This document shows, piece after piece, positions 35,752 through 44,008 of a stretch of DNA of 64,000 nucleotides. The stretch's first letter is position 1, and every line of letters begins with the position of its first letter. Made by a program: the position numbers and the translations under genes. A model generated the notes under the pieces. The model was not told the origin of the DNA, made no database searches, and saw nothing but the letters and a program-made list of their open reading frames with translations. This DNA is from Myxococcales bacterium (lineage in GTDB: Bacteria; Myxococcota_A; Polyangia; Haliangiales; Haliangiaceae), in contig JADJJK010000005.1 in assembly GCA_016706545.1 (NCBI GenBank), positions 1 to 64,000 on the forward strand. The letters are read 5' to 3'.

Positions 35752-37682
35752 GGTGTCTGCGGAGGGCGTTGTGGCGCCGCGCCCGGGCCAGGCGGCGAAG
35801 GAGGCGCAGGCTCCTGCGGGCGTCGCGAAGGGCCGTGGTGGACGCTGGCGATGAGGTCGAGTCGCTCGGGTCGCTCGGGCCGCTCGGGCGTGCCGGCGGG
35901 ACACCACGGCACCAGCGCCGCGCGCGGCGCGAGCGCGCGCACCTCGCGGTGAAAGCGCGCCTCCTGGCGCTGGCGCGAGACGAGGATCGGATCGGTCACC
36001 GCCAGCGGCGCCAGGCTCTGGTTGATGACCCAGGCCATCGGGACGATCTGCGCGCGCGCCAGATCTCGCTGGAGCTGCGCCGCTTCATGCACCGGCGTCG
36101 CCTCGGGCAAGGTCACCAGCAAGATCTTGCAGAAGGAGGGGTCGCGCAGGCGCGGCAGCAAGCGGCGGACCTCTTCGGGAGCGTGGCCCGCCGAGCGCAT
36201 CACCTCGCGGTGGTACGACTCCGCCGCGTCGAGCAAGAGCAGCGTGTGCCCGGTGGGCGCGGTGTCGATCACGACGAAGCCCTGCTCACCCTCGGCGACC
36301 ACGCGCGCGAAGGCGCGGAACACCGCGATCTCCTCGGTGCAAGGGCTGCGCAGGTCCTCCTCCAGGAGCGCGCGGCCCGCGGCGTCCAGGCCAGCGCCTG
36401 CGGTGCGCATCACCTCGTCGCGGTACGCGCGGGTCTCCGCGGCCGGGTCGATGCGGCTGACCCGGATCCCGGCGACGTCCGCGCCCAGCGCGGCGGCCAC
36501 GTGCGCCGCTGGATCGGTGGTGGTGAGGTGAACCGCGTGGCCGCGGCGCGCCAGCTCGAGGGCGACGGCCACCGCCACCGTGGTCTTGCCCACGCCGCCC
36601 TTGCCCATGGTCAGGATCACGCCGTGTCCACCCGCTTCGATGGCCGGCATGAGCTCCATCAAGGGCGGCAGGGGCGTGATCGCGGCGTCCAGGTTGCCCG
36701 TCGCGGCGCTCGTCGCGCCCGCGGCGCTCGTCGTGCTGGTCGCGACGCTTGGTGCCGCGGCCGCGGCGGCGCCCGGCGTCAACGCCGCAGGAGCGACGAA
36801 GAGCTGCCGCAGCGCCTCGAGCCCCACCAGCCCAAAGGGCAGCAGCGCCAGCTCGGTGCGGGGCAGGGCGCGGAGCCCTTGGGGCATCGCCTGCAGGGCG
36901 AGCTGCCCCCGCTGCTCGAGCGCCACCGCGGTGGGGTCGTCGCGATCGGTCGCGTGGAACATCGCGTTTATCACCAGCGCCGGCTCCTTGATGCCGAGCG
37001 CCGCAAGCTCGCCGCGGGTGCGCTCCGCCTCGGCCAGCGTGGAGCGCTCGGCGCGCGCCACCAGCACCAGCATGGTGGCGGCGCGGTCGATGAGCGCGGC
37101 GCGGGCGCCGTCATAGAGCGCCTGCTGCGCTTTGAGCCCCGCCAGCGGGCCCAGGCAAGACGTCCCGCCCACGTTGCTCTCCAGAAAACCGGTCCACGCC
37201 GCCGGGAGCTGCAGCAAGCGCAGCGTGTGGCCGGTGGGCGCGGTGTCGAACACGATGTGGTCAAACGCCTCGGTGGCGCCGGGATCGCCCAGCAGCTTGG
37301 CCAGCTCGTCGAAGGCCGCGATCTCCACGGTGCAGGCGCCGGAGAGCTGCTCTTCGATGCTGCGCACCGCCGCCTCCGGGAGCACGCCGCGGTACGGGCC
37401 CACCATGCGCTCGCGGTAGGCGTGGGCCGCGGCCTCTGGATCGATGTTCTGGGCAAAGAGCCGCGGCACCGCGGCGATAGGTCGCGGCGCAGGCCCAAGC
37501 GGCGTCTCCAGGACCTCGTCGAGGTTGGACGCGGGATCGGTGCTGACCAGCAGCACTCGCCGCCCAAGCTCGGCCAGCGTCACCGCGCTGGCGCACGCCA
37601 CCGAGGTCTTGCCGACGCCTCCCTTGCCGGTGAAAAACAGGTGCCGCGGCGCGCGCGCCAAGAAGTCCAGTGGGGCACTCAT
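35748..37682 (-). CDS. arsA: Arsenite-transporting ATPase ArsA (two-domain)
   Basis: Cytosolic arsenite-stimulated ATPase, 644 residues with two homologous halves. Walker A GKGGVGKT at 19-26 and again near 362-369; signature DTAPTGHTLRLL and DTAPTGHTLLLL. Cys residues expected to bind As(III) occur in SGACTVEI, TSCLGPLAG and SPCTEEI. The linker between the halves is Ala/Thr-rich, and a Pro-rich C-terminal tail of about 45 residues extends beyond the family norm. The ATG shares its A with the arsD stop (TGATG), and the stop overlaps acr3, so all three are translationally coupled. Confidence 0.95.
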   Translation of the reverse strand: MSAPLDFLARAPRHLFFTGKGGVGKTSVACASAVTLAELGRRVLLVSTDPASNLDEVLETPLGPAPRPIAAVPRLFAQNIDPEAAAHAYRERMVGPYRGVLPEAAVRSIEEQLSGACTVEIAAFDELAKLLGDPGATEAFDHIVFDTAPTGHTLRLLQLPAAWTGFLESNVGGTSCLGPLAGLKAQQALYDGARAALIDRAATMLVLVARAERSTLAEAERTRGELAALGIKEPALVINAMFHATDRDDPTAVALEQRGQLALQAMPQGLRALPRTELALLPFGLVGLEALRQLFVAPAALTPGAAAAAAPSVATSTTSAAGATSAATGNLDAAITPLPPLMELMPAIEAGGHGVILTMGKGGVGKTTVAVAVALELARRGHAVHLTTTDPAAHVAAALGADVAGIRVSRIDPAAETRAYRDEVMRTAGAGLDAAGRALLEEDLRSPCTEEIAVFRAFARVVAEGEQGFVVIDTAPTGHTLLLLDAAESYHREVMRSAGHAPEEVRRLLPRLRDPSFCKILLVTLPEATPVHEAAQLQRDLARAQIVPMAWVINQSLAPLAVTDPILVSRQRQEARFHREVRALAPRAALVPWCPAGTPERPERPERLDLIASVHHGPSRRPQEPAPPSPPGPGAAPQRPPQTP

Positions 37683-38077
37683 CAGCAACACGACGTCTTG
37701 GGCTTGGCGCTGCCACCAGGCGCTGGCGCGCAGCAGCCCGTGCCCTCGGTGGGCGCGACCTGGAGCTTGCGGACCACCACGCCGGCCAGCGCCGCCAGGG
37801 TCTCGCGCGAGGGATACGCGCCCTCGGTGGCGATGCGGTCGCCCACCAGCACCAGCGGCAGCACCTCGGTGCCGCGCGCCAAGGCTTCTTTCACCGCGGG
37901 CGTCTCCGCGAAGGCGCCCGGTTGCGCGGACAGGTTGTAGCGCTCGATCTTCACGCCTTGCTTCTGCAGCCAGTCCACGTCGGCGGCGAAGCGGGCGAGC
38001 TCGGGATCCACGCTGGGACCGCAGACGCCGGTTGCGCAACACATGGCGGGGTCGAACACTCGGAGGGTGACGGACAT
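37682..38077 (-). CDS. arsD: Arsenical metallochaperone / co-repressor ArsD
   Basis: 131 residues. Cys13, Cys14 and Cys19 (MCCATGVCG) are the arsenite-handling triad that passes As(III) to ArsA; additional vicinal pairs TGCCAP and TSCC sit at the C-terminus. AAAGGAA lies about 7 nt before the ATG. It directly precedes and overlaps arsA, as expected for chaperone delivery. A gap of 78 bp to arsR holds an AT-rich inverted repeat that may be a second operator. Confidence 0.94.
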   Translation of the reverse strand: MSVTLRVFDPAMCCATGVCGPSVDPELARFAADVDWLQKQGVKIERYNLSAQPGAFAETPAVKEALARGTEVLPLVLVGDRIATEGAYPSRETLAALAGVVVRKLQVAPTEGTGCCAPAPGGSAKPKTSCC

Positions 38078-38114
38078 GAGCGGTTCCTTTCAGAGAGAGA
38101 GCACCGATGATTCG

Positions 38115-38136
38115 TTAATCGGCGATGTACGATTTA
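38115..38136. promoter_or_regulatory. AT-rich inverted repeat between arsR and arsD
   Basis: TTAATCG (38115-38121) and CGATTTA (38130-38136) form near-perfect arms with an 8-nt spacer, in one of the few AT-rich patches of the window. It could be an ArsR/ArsD operator or an internal promoter for arsD onward. Confidence 0.5.
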
Positions 38137-38155
38137 TTAGGCACGCAGGAGACTC

Positions 38156-38503
38156 TCACAGCCCGCCGACCAGCGCCCTCAGGCGACGCAGCGCGCCGGG
38201 CTCGATGCAGTAGCAGATCCGGGGACCATCCACGTCACCCCGGATCATCCCCGCGTCTTTCAGCACCTTGAGGTGCTGCGAGACGGTGGACTGCGCCAGC
38301 GGCAGCTCGTCCACGATGTCGCCGCAGATGCACGAGGACTTCCGCACCAGCAGGCGCAAGATCTTGATCCGTGCCGGGTGCCCCAGGGCCTTGGCCAGCG
38401 CGGCCAGCTCTTCATCCGCCGCCTCGCCTTCAATGGGCCGCAGGTCCACCTGATCGCTGGCCGGGGGACAGCACGGCTCCTCGCCCTCTTGCTTCCGGTT
38501 CAT
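38156..38503 (-). CDS. arsR: Arsenical resistance transcriptional repressor ArsR
   Basis: 115-residue winged-helix repressor of the ArsR/SmtB family. The helix-turn-helix QSTVSQHLKVLKDAGMI is clear. The metal-binding pair in SSCICGD (Cys58, Cys60) near the alpha-3 helix plus Cys97/Cys99 (ICYCIEP) gives a likely As(III) site; the N-terminus adds Cys11-Cys12. First gene of the ars operon. An inverted repeat ATCGT-N6-ACGAT covers its start codon, and TATCGT just upstream could be the -10 element, so simple autorepression is likely. Confidence 0.94.
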   Translation of the reverse strand: MNRKQEGEEPCCPPASDQVDLRPIEGEAADEELAALAKALGHPARIKILRLLVRKSSCICGDIVDELPLAQSTVSQHLKVLKDAGMIRGDVDGPRICYCIEPGALRRLRALVGGL

Positions 38504-38517
38504 CGTAAAACGACGAT
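38502..38517. promoter_or_regulatory. Candidate ArsR operator at the arsR start
   Basis: Inverted repeat ATCGT (38502-38506) and ACGAT (38513-38517), spacer 6 nt, spans the arsR initiation codon and abuts TATCGT on the minus strand. A bound repressor would block transcription start. Confidence 0.5.
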
Positions 38518-38590
38518 AGCCCGGAAGAGGTCAGGCGTCAACCGCGGCGCCTCGCGGGTTTTTCTTTGGGGGCTGGTGAACCGGTGCCGG

Positions 38591-38596
38591 TATGCT
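38591..38596 (+). promoter_or_regulatory. Candidate -10 element for leaderless lipoprotein start (TATGCT)
   Basis: TATGCT lies 7 nt before the ATG at 38604. The earlier ATG at 38592 lies inside the hexamer and would not be transcribed. Confidence 0.45.
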
Positions 38597-38603
38597 CGTC
38601 TCC

Positions 38604-39299
38604 ATGCGCGACTTCTCATGGTGCCTGGTCCTTGGGCTTGCTGGCTGCGGCACCGTGAAAGGGGCTCCTGGCGCGGACGCAGGTCCCGACGCGGCCATCG
38701 ACGCGGCCCCCGACGCAGCGCCTCCCTGCGGGCCCACGACCTTGCTGGCCGGCGGCAATGATCTCGCGGCGCAGGGGTGGACCGTGACCATGCAGGCACC
38801 CGCCACGGTGACCAACGGGCTCGACTATGTGCGGCTGGAGACCTCCAGCGCCGTGGGCGCGCGCGTCGGTGGCCAGCTCCTGCTGTCCCGCGCGGGGGCG
38901 GTCACCGCCGGCGCGCCGTTCAAGCTGCAGGTGGTGATGATGGTCGAGTCGGTGACCCCGCACAACGCCTTCGACAGCGCGGCTGCCATCCTTGGCGCGT
39001 TCACCGCGCCGTTTGGGACCGGCGTGCAGCGCGAACAGATGATCTACCTCGATGGCCGCGCGGTCGGCTGGGCGGACGACACGCAATCGTATGCCGTCAC
39101 GGTGCTCGACGGCGCGTACCACACCTACGAGCTCTCGGTGGATGCCAGCAACGTGGCGCGCCTGACCATCGACGGCGCGCAGGCCTTGATGCGCACCGGC
39201 TTTGTCAGCAACGGCACCATCGCGCTCGGCGATCAGACCAACGACCTCAACGTCGACAGCGCGCTGCGGATCCGCTCGGTCACCAAGCTCTGCCTCTGA
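38604..39299 (+). CDS. Lipoprotein with lectin/LamG-like beta fold (function unknown)
   Basis: 231 residues. A short signal peptide MRDFSWCLVLGLAGC has lipobox Cys at 15, followed by the Asp-Ala-Pro linker DAGPDAAIDAAPDAAP. The remainder is beta-rich (LDYVRLETSSAVGARVGGQL, YHTYELSVDASNVARLTIDG), which resembles a concanavalin-like beta-sandwich; no binding residues are identifiable. Start 38604 is chosen for the TATGCT spacing; 38592 is in frame. Divergent from arsR with an 88-100 bp gap. Confidence 0.65.
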   Translation: MRDFSWCLVLGLAGCGTVKGAPGADAGPDAAIDAAPDAAPPCGPTTLLAGGNDLAAQGWTVTMQAPATVTNGLDYVRLETSSAVGARVGGQLLLSRAGAVTAGAPFKLQVVMMVESVTPHNAFDSAAAILGAFTAPFGTGVQREQMIYLDGRAVGWADDTQSYAVTVLDGAYHTYELSVDASNVARLTIDGAQALMRTGFVSNGTIALGDQTNDLNVDSALRIRSVTKLCL

Positions 39300-39415
39300 G
39301 CAAGCGCGGCGCCCCCGAGGTCGCAGGCGCGTGCGTCCGCTCGTAGCCGCGTGCGCCCGCTCGCGGCCGTGCGCGAGCGCTAGAAGCCCCCGGATTTCGG
39401 TGCTACATCCAGCGA

Positions 39416-40033
39416 ATGCCCGAGCTGGTCCGCTACGCCGAGCCGCCGTCCGTCGCCAATCAGTCGCGCTACTACGTCAGGCGCAACTTCTGGTCGCTCT
39501 TCGATCGCATCTTCCGGGTCCACACCACCGACGGGCAGATGATCCTCTACGTCAAGCACCCGGTGTTCCGGCTGCGAGAGGAGTTCACCATCTGGACCGA
39601 CGACACCTGCACGACGCCGGTGTTCAAGCTCAAGAGCCGGCAGGTGCTGGCCATCAACTTCTGCTTCGACGTCATCGACGTCCAGACCGGTCAGCTAGTC
39701 GCCACGATCCAGAAGCGCGGGCTGCGCTCGCTGGTCCGCGACAAGTTCCTGATCCTGGATCCAGCCGGCAACCAGCTCGGCGCCATGGAAGAGCAAGGGC
39801 ACTCGCTGCTTCGCCGCTTCATCCCGCTGCTCCTGTCGAAACACGCGATCGAGATGGGCGGCCGTCAGGTCGCGTTCGTCCACCAGCTCTTCCGCTTCTT
39901 CACGCGCGAGTTCCAGGTGGACCTCCAGCCCTCCTCGATCGATCCTCGCTTCGTCCTGGCGTGTGCCCTGCTGGCCATCATCGCGGAGGCGCGGCGGGAG
40001 AACGGCGGCGGCAGCCTGTTGGCCTCCGGCTGA
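39416..40033 (+). CDS. LURP-one-related / tubby-like C-terminal domain protein
   Basis: 205 residues, no signal peptide. The sequence follows the LURP-one/scramblase-like barrel: RYYVRRNFWSLFDRIFRV, MILYVKHPVFRLREEFTIW, then repeated strand pairs with VFKLKSRQV, LVATIQKRGL and FLILDPAG, and a hydrophobic C-terminal helix (FVLACALLAIIAEAR) inside the barrel, as in tubby-like folds. Such proteins bind or rearrange lipids in eukaryotes; the bacterial role is not known. TACATC lies 6 nt before the ATG (39404-39409), suggesting a leaderless message. Confidence 0.72.
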   Translation: MPELVRYAEPPSVANQSRYYVRRNFWSLFDRIFRVHTTDGQMILYVKHPVFRLREEFTIWTDDTCTTPVFKLKSRQVLAINFCFDVIDVQTGQLVATIQKRGLRSLVRDKFLILDPAGNQLGAMEEQGHSLLRRFIPLLLSKHAIEMGGRQVAFVHQLFRFFTREFQVDLQPSSIDPRFVLACALLAIIAEARRENGGGSLLASG

Positions 40034-40237
40034 GCAGCGTCTGGACCTGCGCCATGTAGGCGTATGAAAGCTCACATTCCATCGCCTGGTGGTGCGCTGG
40101 CTGGGTAGGTCGCTGCTCGACGAACACGCGGCCCGTGCTCGGCGAGATGTCAGCGCATCACGCGGCGCAGCGGGAGACAGGCTCACTCGCTGGAGGAGAC
40201 CGCCTGGACTCGCCACGATGCGCAGCAGGGAGGTTCC
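40034..40237. promoter_or_regulatory. Upstream region of the metalloprotease gene
   Basis: 204 bp without a gene. A strong ribosome site GGGAGG lies 5 nt before the ATG at 40238. No repeat or hairpin stands out. Confidence 0.3.
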
Positions 40238-41359
40238 ATGATCCGCTTGAACACGCAGAAGTACCGTAGTGGCGCCCGCTGGGCATATCTGGCAATCGTA
40301 TCCGGCGCGCTGGTGGTGAGCGCGTGCGCCGACTCGCCCGAGGACGCTCCAGAGGAGAACCCGGAGATCCTGGACAGCTCGGTGGCGGCGGTTCCCGAGG
40401 CGACGGCCGCCGATCTGGCGGTCACGCTGGCTGCGCCGGTGTCGACCTTCGGCGCCGCCGAGCAGGTGCGCGTGACGGTGACCCTCACCAACGTGTCCGG
40501 TCGCCGGGTGCGTGTGCTCGAGCGCGAGACCCCGCTGCGCGACATCAAGCACGATCTGTTTCACGTGGTCCGCGGCGGCGAGGCGGTGCCATACCTGGGC
40601 CGCCACTACAAGTGGGGCGAGCCGACGGCGAGCGACTACCTCGTGCTGGAGCGAGGCGAGAGCAAGAGCGGCACCGTGGACCTGTCCATGGCCTATGACT
40701 TCACGGTCACCGGGAGCTACGCGGTACACCTGTTGCCCTACGGCGTGGAGCACGACGACGCAGCGCCTCGAGTGGCGTCCTCCGTGCAGCTCCGCGCCGA
40801 GGGGCGCCCGTTCGTCATCCCCTCGCGCGGAGGCAAGGTGGAGCTTGGCGCTTCGCTCACCACCACCGGCTGCACCAGCACGCAGATCTCCCAGCTCACC
40901 ACCGCCTATGGCTCGGCGCGCACCATGGCCAGCGCTGCGCTTGGCTACCTGACCAGCACCACGCCGAGCGCGACGCTGCGCTACACCACGTGGTTTGGTT
41001 CGTACTCGGCGAACGGGTGGAACACCGCCAGGACGCACTTCACCGCGATCACCCAGCAGCTCGCCAACGAGGTGGCCGACTGCACGTGTACCGACAGCGC
41101 GTATGCCTATGTGTATCCGGCGCAGCCGTACAAGATCTACCTGTGCAACGCGTTCTGGTCGGCGCCCAACGTGGGCACCGACTCGCGGGCCGGCACGCTC
41201 ATCCACGAGATGAGCCACTTCAACGTGGTGGCCGGCACCGACGACTGGGCGTACGGCCAGACCGCGTGCAAGCGACTGGCCAAGAAGAACGTGAACCGCG
41301 CGCTCGACAACGCCGATAGCCACGAGTACTTCGCCGAGAACACCCCGGCGCAGCCGTAG
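40238..41359 (+). CDS. M35-family (deuterolysin/aspzincin) metalloprotease lipoprotein
   Basis: Predicted exported zinc endopeptidase, 373 residues. A signal peptide with lipobox VVSAC (Cys near 31) is followed by an N-terminal beta-sandwich domain (about 55-200, AVTLAAPVSTFGAAEQVRVT) and the catalytic domain. Zinc motif HEMSHF starts at His322; the third ligand is the Asp of GTDDWAYG about 14 residues later, the aspzincin signature. Cys residues in TGCTST and DCTCTDSAYAY probably form disulfides. In the family the enzyme cleaves at Lys. It precedes the second kinase/ADYC pair, with no overlap. Confidence 0.9.
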   Translation: MIRLNTQKYRSGARWAYLAIVSGALVVSACADSPEDAPEENPEILDSSVAAVPEATAADLAVTLAAPVSTFGAAEQVRVTVTLTNVSGRRVRVLERETPLRDIKHDLFHVVRGGEAVPYLGRHYKWGEPTASDYLVLERGESKSGTVDLSMAYDFTVTGSYAVHLLPYGVEHDDAAPRVASSVQLRAEGRPFVIPSRGGKVELGASLTTTGCTSTQISQLTTAYGSARTMASAALGYLTSTTPSATLRYTTWFGSYSANGWNTARTHFTAITQQLANEVADCTCTDSAYAYVYPAQPYKIYLCNAFWSAPNVGTDSRAGTLIHEMSHFNVVAGTDDWAYGQTACKRLAKKNVNRALDNADSHEYFAENTPAQP

Positions 41360-41392
41360 CTTCGTCCCATCGCCGCGGAGCTGCCCGGCGTG

Positions 41393-41398
41393 TATCCT
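41393..41398 (+). promoter_or_regulatory. Candidate -10 element for leaderless kinase start (TATCCT)
   Basis: TATCCT is followed by 7 nt and then the ATG at 41406. The same hexamer precedes the GTG at 57417 at 6 nt. It supports 41406 as the true start, although that frame differs from the kinase frame. Confidence 0.45.
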
Positions 41399-41405
41399 CG
41401 GGGGG

Positions 41406-44008
41406 ATGCCGCAAGGAACGGGGCCCACGTCCGCGTCGCTCGGCGGCGCCGGCGAGGCGCCCGAGGCGCCCGAGGCGCCCGAGCCGCCCGAGCGCGCGAG
41501 CCGCCCGAGGCGCGCGCGGCGCCCGAGGAGCCCGAAGGTCCGGAGGAGCCGCAGGTCTCGCGCAAGATGCTGGCGGTGCGGCCGGAGCTCGACCGCTTCG
41601 TGCGGGAGGTGATGCGCGCGCAGGTGGCGGCGGCGCTGTTTGGCACCAAGGTCGCGCCGGTGTGCGTGGGCCGCTACGAGCTGCGGCGCGAGCTGGGGAC
41701 GGGCGGGGGCGGTTCGGTGTTCGAGGCCTGGGATCCGGAGCTGACGCGCGAGGTCGCCATCAAGCTGGTCTCGGCGCCGGATCCGCGGCTGCGCGCCCGC
41801 GCGCTCGCCGAGGGCCAGGCGCTGGCCAAGCTCTCGCACCCCAACGTGGTGCCGGTGTTCGACGTCGGCGCGCTCGAAGACCGGGTCTACCTGGTGATGG
41901 AGCTCATCCGTGGGCAGTCGCTGCGCGCCTTCGCGGCCACGCAGCCGCCGCGCCAGATCCTGGCCGCGTATCGGCAGTGCTGCGAGGGCCTGACCGCGGC
42001 GCACGAGGCGCGGCTGGTCCACCGCGACTTCAAGCCGGACAACGCCGTGATGGGGGCAGATGGCCGGGTGCGCATCATCGACTTTGGGCTGGCGGTGGGA
42101 CACCTCGACGAGCACGGCGCGCCAGGAGGCGCCCGCGGCGGCACGCCCCGGTACATGGCGCCGGAGCAGCAGCGCGGCGAGAGCCTGACCGCGGCCACGG
42201 ATCAGTACGCCTTCGCGGTGTCGCTGCGCGAGGCGTTGCCGGAGGTGCCGGTCTGGCTTTCGCGCGTGCTGGCGCGCGCGGAGGCGCCGCGGCCGCAGGA
42301 GCGCTATGCCTCCATGCGCGAGCTTGGCGCCGCGCTGGCGCTCGATCCGCGCGCGCGCTGGCGGCGGCGCGCGCTGGTGGCGGTGCCGGCGGCGCTGGCC
42401 GCCGCGGGGTTCTGGGTCGGCCAGGCGCGGCAGGACGGGCCCGCCCCCTGCCAGGGCGGCGCGGCGGCGCTGGCGTCCGCGTGGGCGGCGCCGCAAGAGC
42501 AGGCGGTGCGGGCGCACCTGACCGCGCTGGGCAGCTCGTATGCGCAGCTCGTCGCGCCGCAGGTGGCGCGGGACCTCGACGCCTACGCGGCGCGCTGGAT
42601 CGGCAGCCACCGCGAGGGCTGCCTGGCGCATCGCCGCGGCGATCTCTCCGAGACGCTCTATGACCGCCGCCAGGGTTGTCTGTCCGGAGCGCGGACGCAG
42701 CTCGCCACCTGGGTCGCGCTGGCCGAGCGCACGGACGCGGCCCGGCTCCCCGAGCTGGTGCGCGCCTTGCCGGAGCTGGCCGATCCGGCGCAGTGCGCGG
42801 ACGCCGCCGCCCTGGTCGGCGTGGATCCGCCAGCGCAGGCGCAGGTGGCGCAGGTGGCGCAGCTCACCGAGCGGCTGGAGCGCGCGCGCGTGCTGGTGGC
42901 CTCCCGCGCGCCGGAGGTGGTGGCCGAGCTGGCTGCGCTCGCTGGCGAGGCGCGGACCCTCGGGTATTCGCCGCTCCTGGCGCAGGCGCTGCTCTTGCGG
43001 GGCACCTGGTTCGTGATGAACGGCCCCTTCGCGGAGGCGCTGCCGCCCTTGACCGAGGCCAGCGAGCTGGCGCTGCGCCACCGGGACTACGTGGTGGCCG
43101 TCGAGGCCTTCGCGCGGCGCGCCTGGATCCTCGGCAAGGGGGCCACCTCGCAGGACAGCTACGCCGGCATGCCGCAGATGCTGGCGCTCGCCGCTGGGCT
43201 GCCGCCGCGCGGTCGGTTCGCCGAGGCGCTCTTGCGCAACAACCTCGGCAGCCTGCACATCACCTATGATCGCCCGGCCGAGGCGCGCGCGGAGCTGGCG
43301 CGCGCGGTCGACGTGGCGGCGCAGGTCGACGGCCCCGGCACGCTGGAGCTGGCCAACGCGCTCGCCAACCTGGCGCTGGTGACGGAGGAGGAGGCGCGGC
43401 GTAGCTGGCTGTTTGGCCAGTGGAGGCAGCTGCTGCTGGGCAGCCTGGGGCCGTCGCATCCGTCCGTCATCAAGGCGCAGATCATGACGGCCATCGAGAG
43501 CGGCTCCGCGGAGGAGGCGCGGCTGCAGCTTCGCGAGAGCTGTGGCCGCATGGTGGCCTTGCACCCCGGGCAGCGCGACGAGATCTGCGACTGCATGTTC
43601 GAGCTGGGCTGGCTCGAGCTCATGCACGGAGAGGCCGATGCGGCGAGCGCGGCGTTCACGCAGGCCGCCGCGGCGCGCGCGGACACCACCAACGGCAAGC
43701 TGGCGCGCGCCTACCAGGCGCTGGAGGCCGGTGACCGCGAGCAGGCGCAGCAGCTCCTGGGGCCGCTGCGCGAGCTGCGCGTACAGCCCCAGGCGCGCTG
43801 GCACCAGCTGCTGGTGAGCAGCCACGTGGATCTCCTGGAGGCCCACTTCGCGCTGCGCGCTGGCCAGCGCGCGCTGGTGGCCGCCGCCCTCACGCGCGCC
43901 GACGCGGTGCTGGCGCGCGCGGCGCAGATCCACCCGTCGCGCTCGGTGCTGCGGCGCCTGGCCTGGGCGCGCGCGGCGCGCGCAGCCCTGGCGACCGCTA
44001 CGGAGTAG
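41406..44008 (+). CDS. Ser/Thr protein kinase with TPR-like C-terminus, N-terminal frame uncertain
   Basis: Paralogue of the kinase at 7451-10225. Catalytic domain: GTGGGGSVFEAWD, AIKLVS, EGQALAKLSHPNVVP, HRDFKPDN near residue 205, DFGLAVGH, GTPRYMAPEQ. A probable membrane helix (LVAVPAALAAAGFWVG) and a long helical TPR-like region follow. The kinase frame is open from GTG 41390 with an Arg-rich N-terminus, but ATG 41406 after TATCCT begins a natural-looking MPQGTGPTSASLGGAGEAPE in another frame. A one-base deletion within the GC repeat 41455-41560 would reconcile them. ATG 41567 is a safe in-frame start. The end overlaps the convergent ADYC gene by 11 bp. Confidence 0.85.

Noticed and set aside
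39695..43933. Very long minus-strand open frame (over 1400 codons)
   Set aside because: It lies antisense to the LURP-one, M35 and kinase genes, is Arg/His/Gly-rich without domains, and results from GC-rich third positions.
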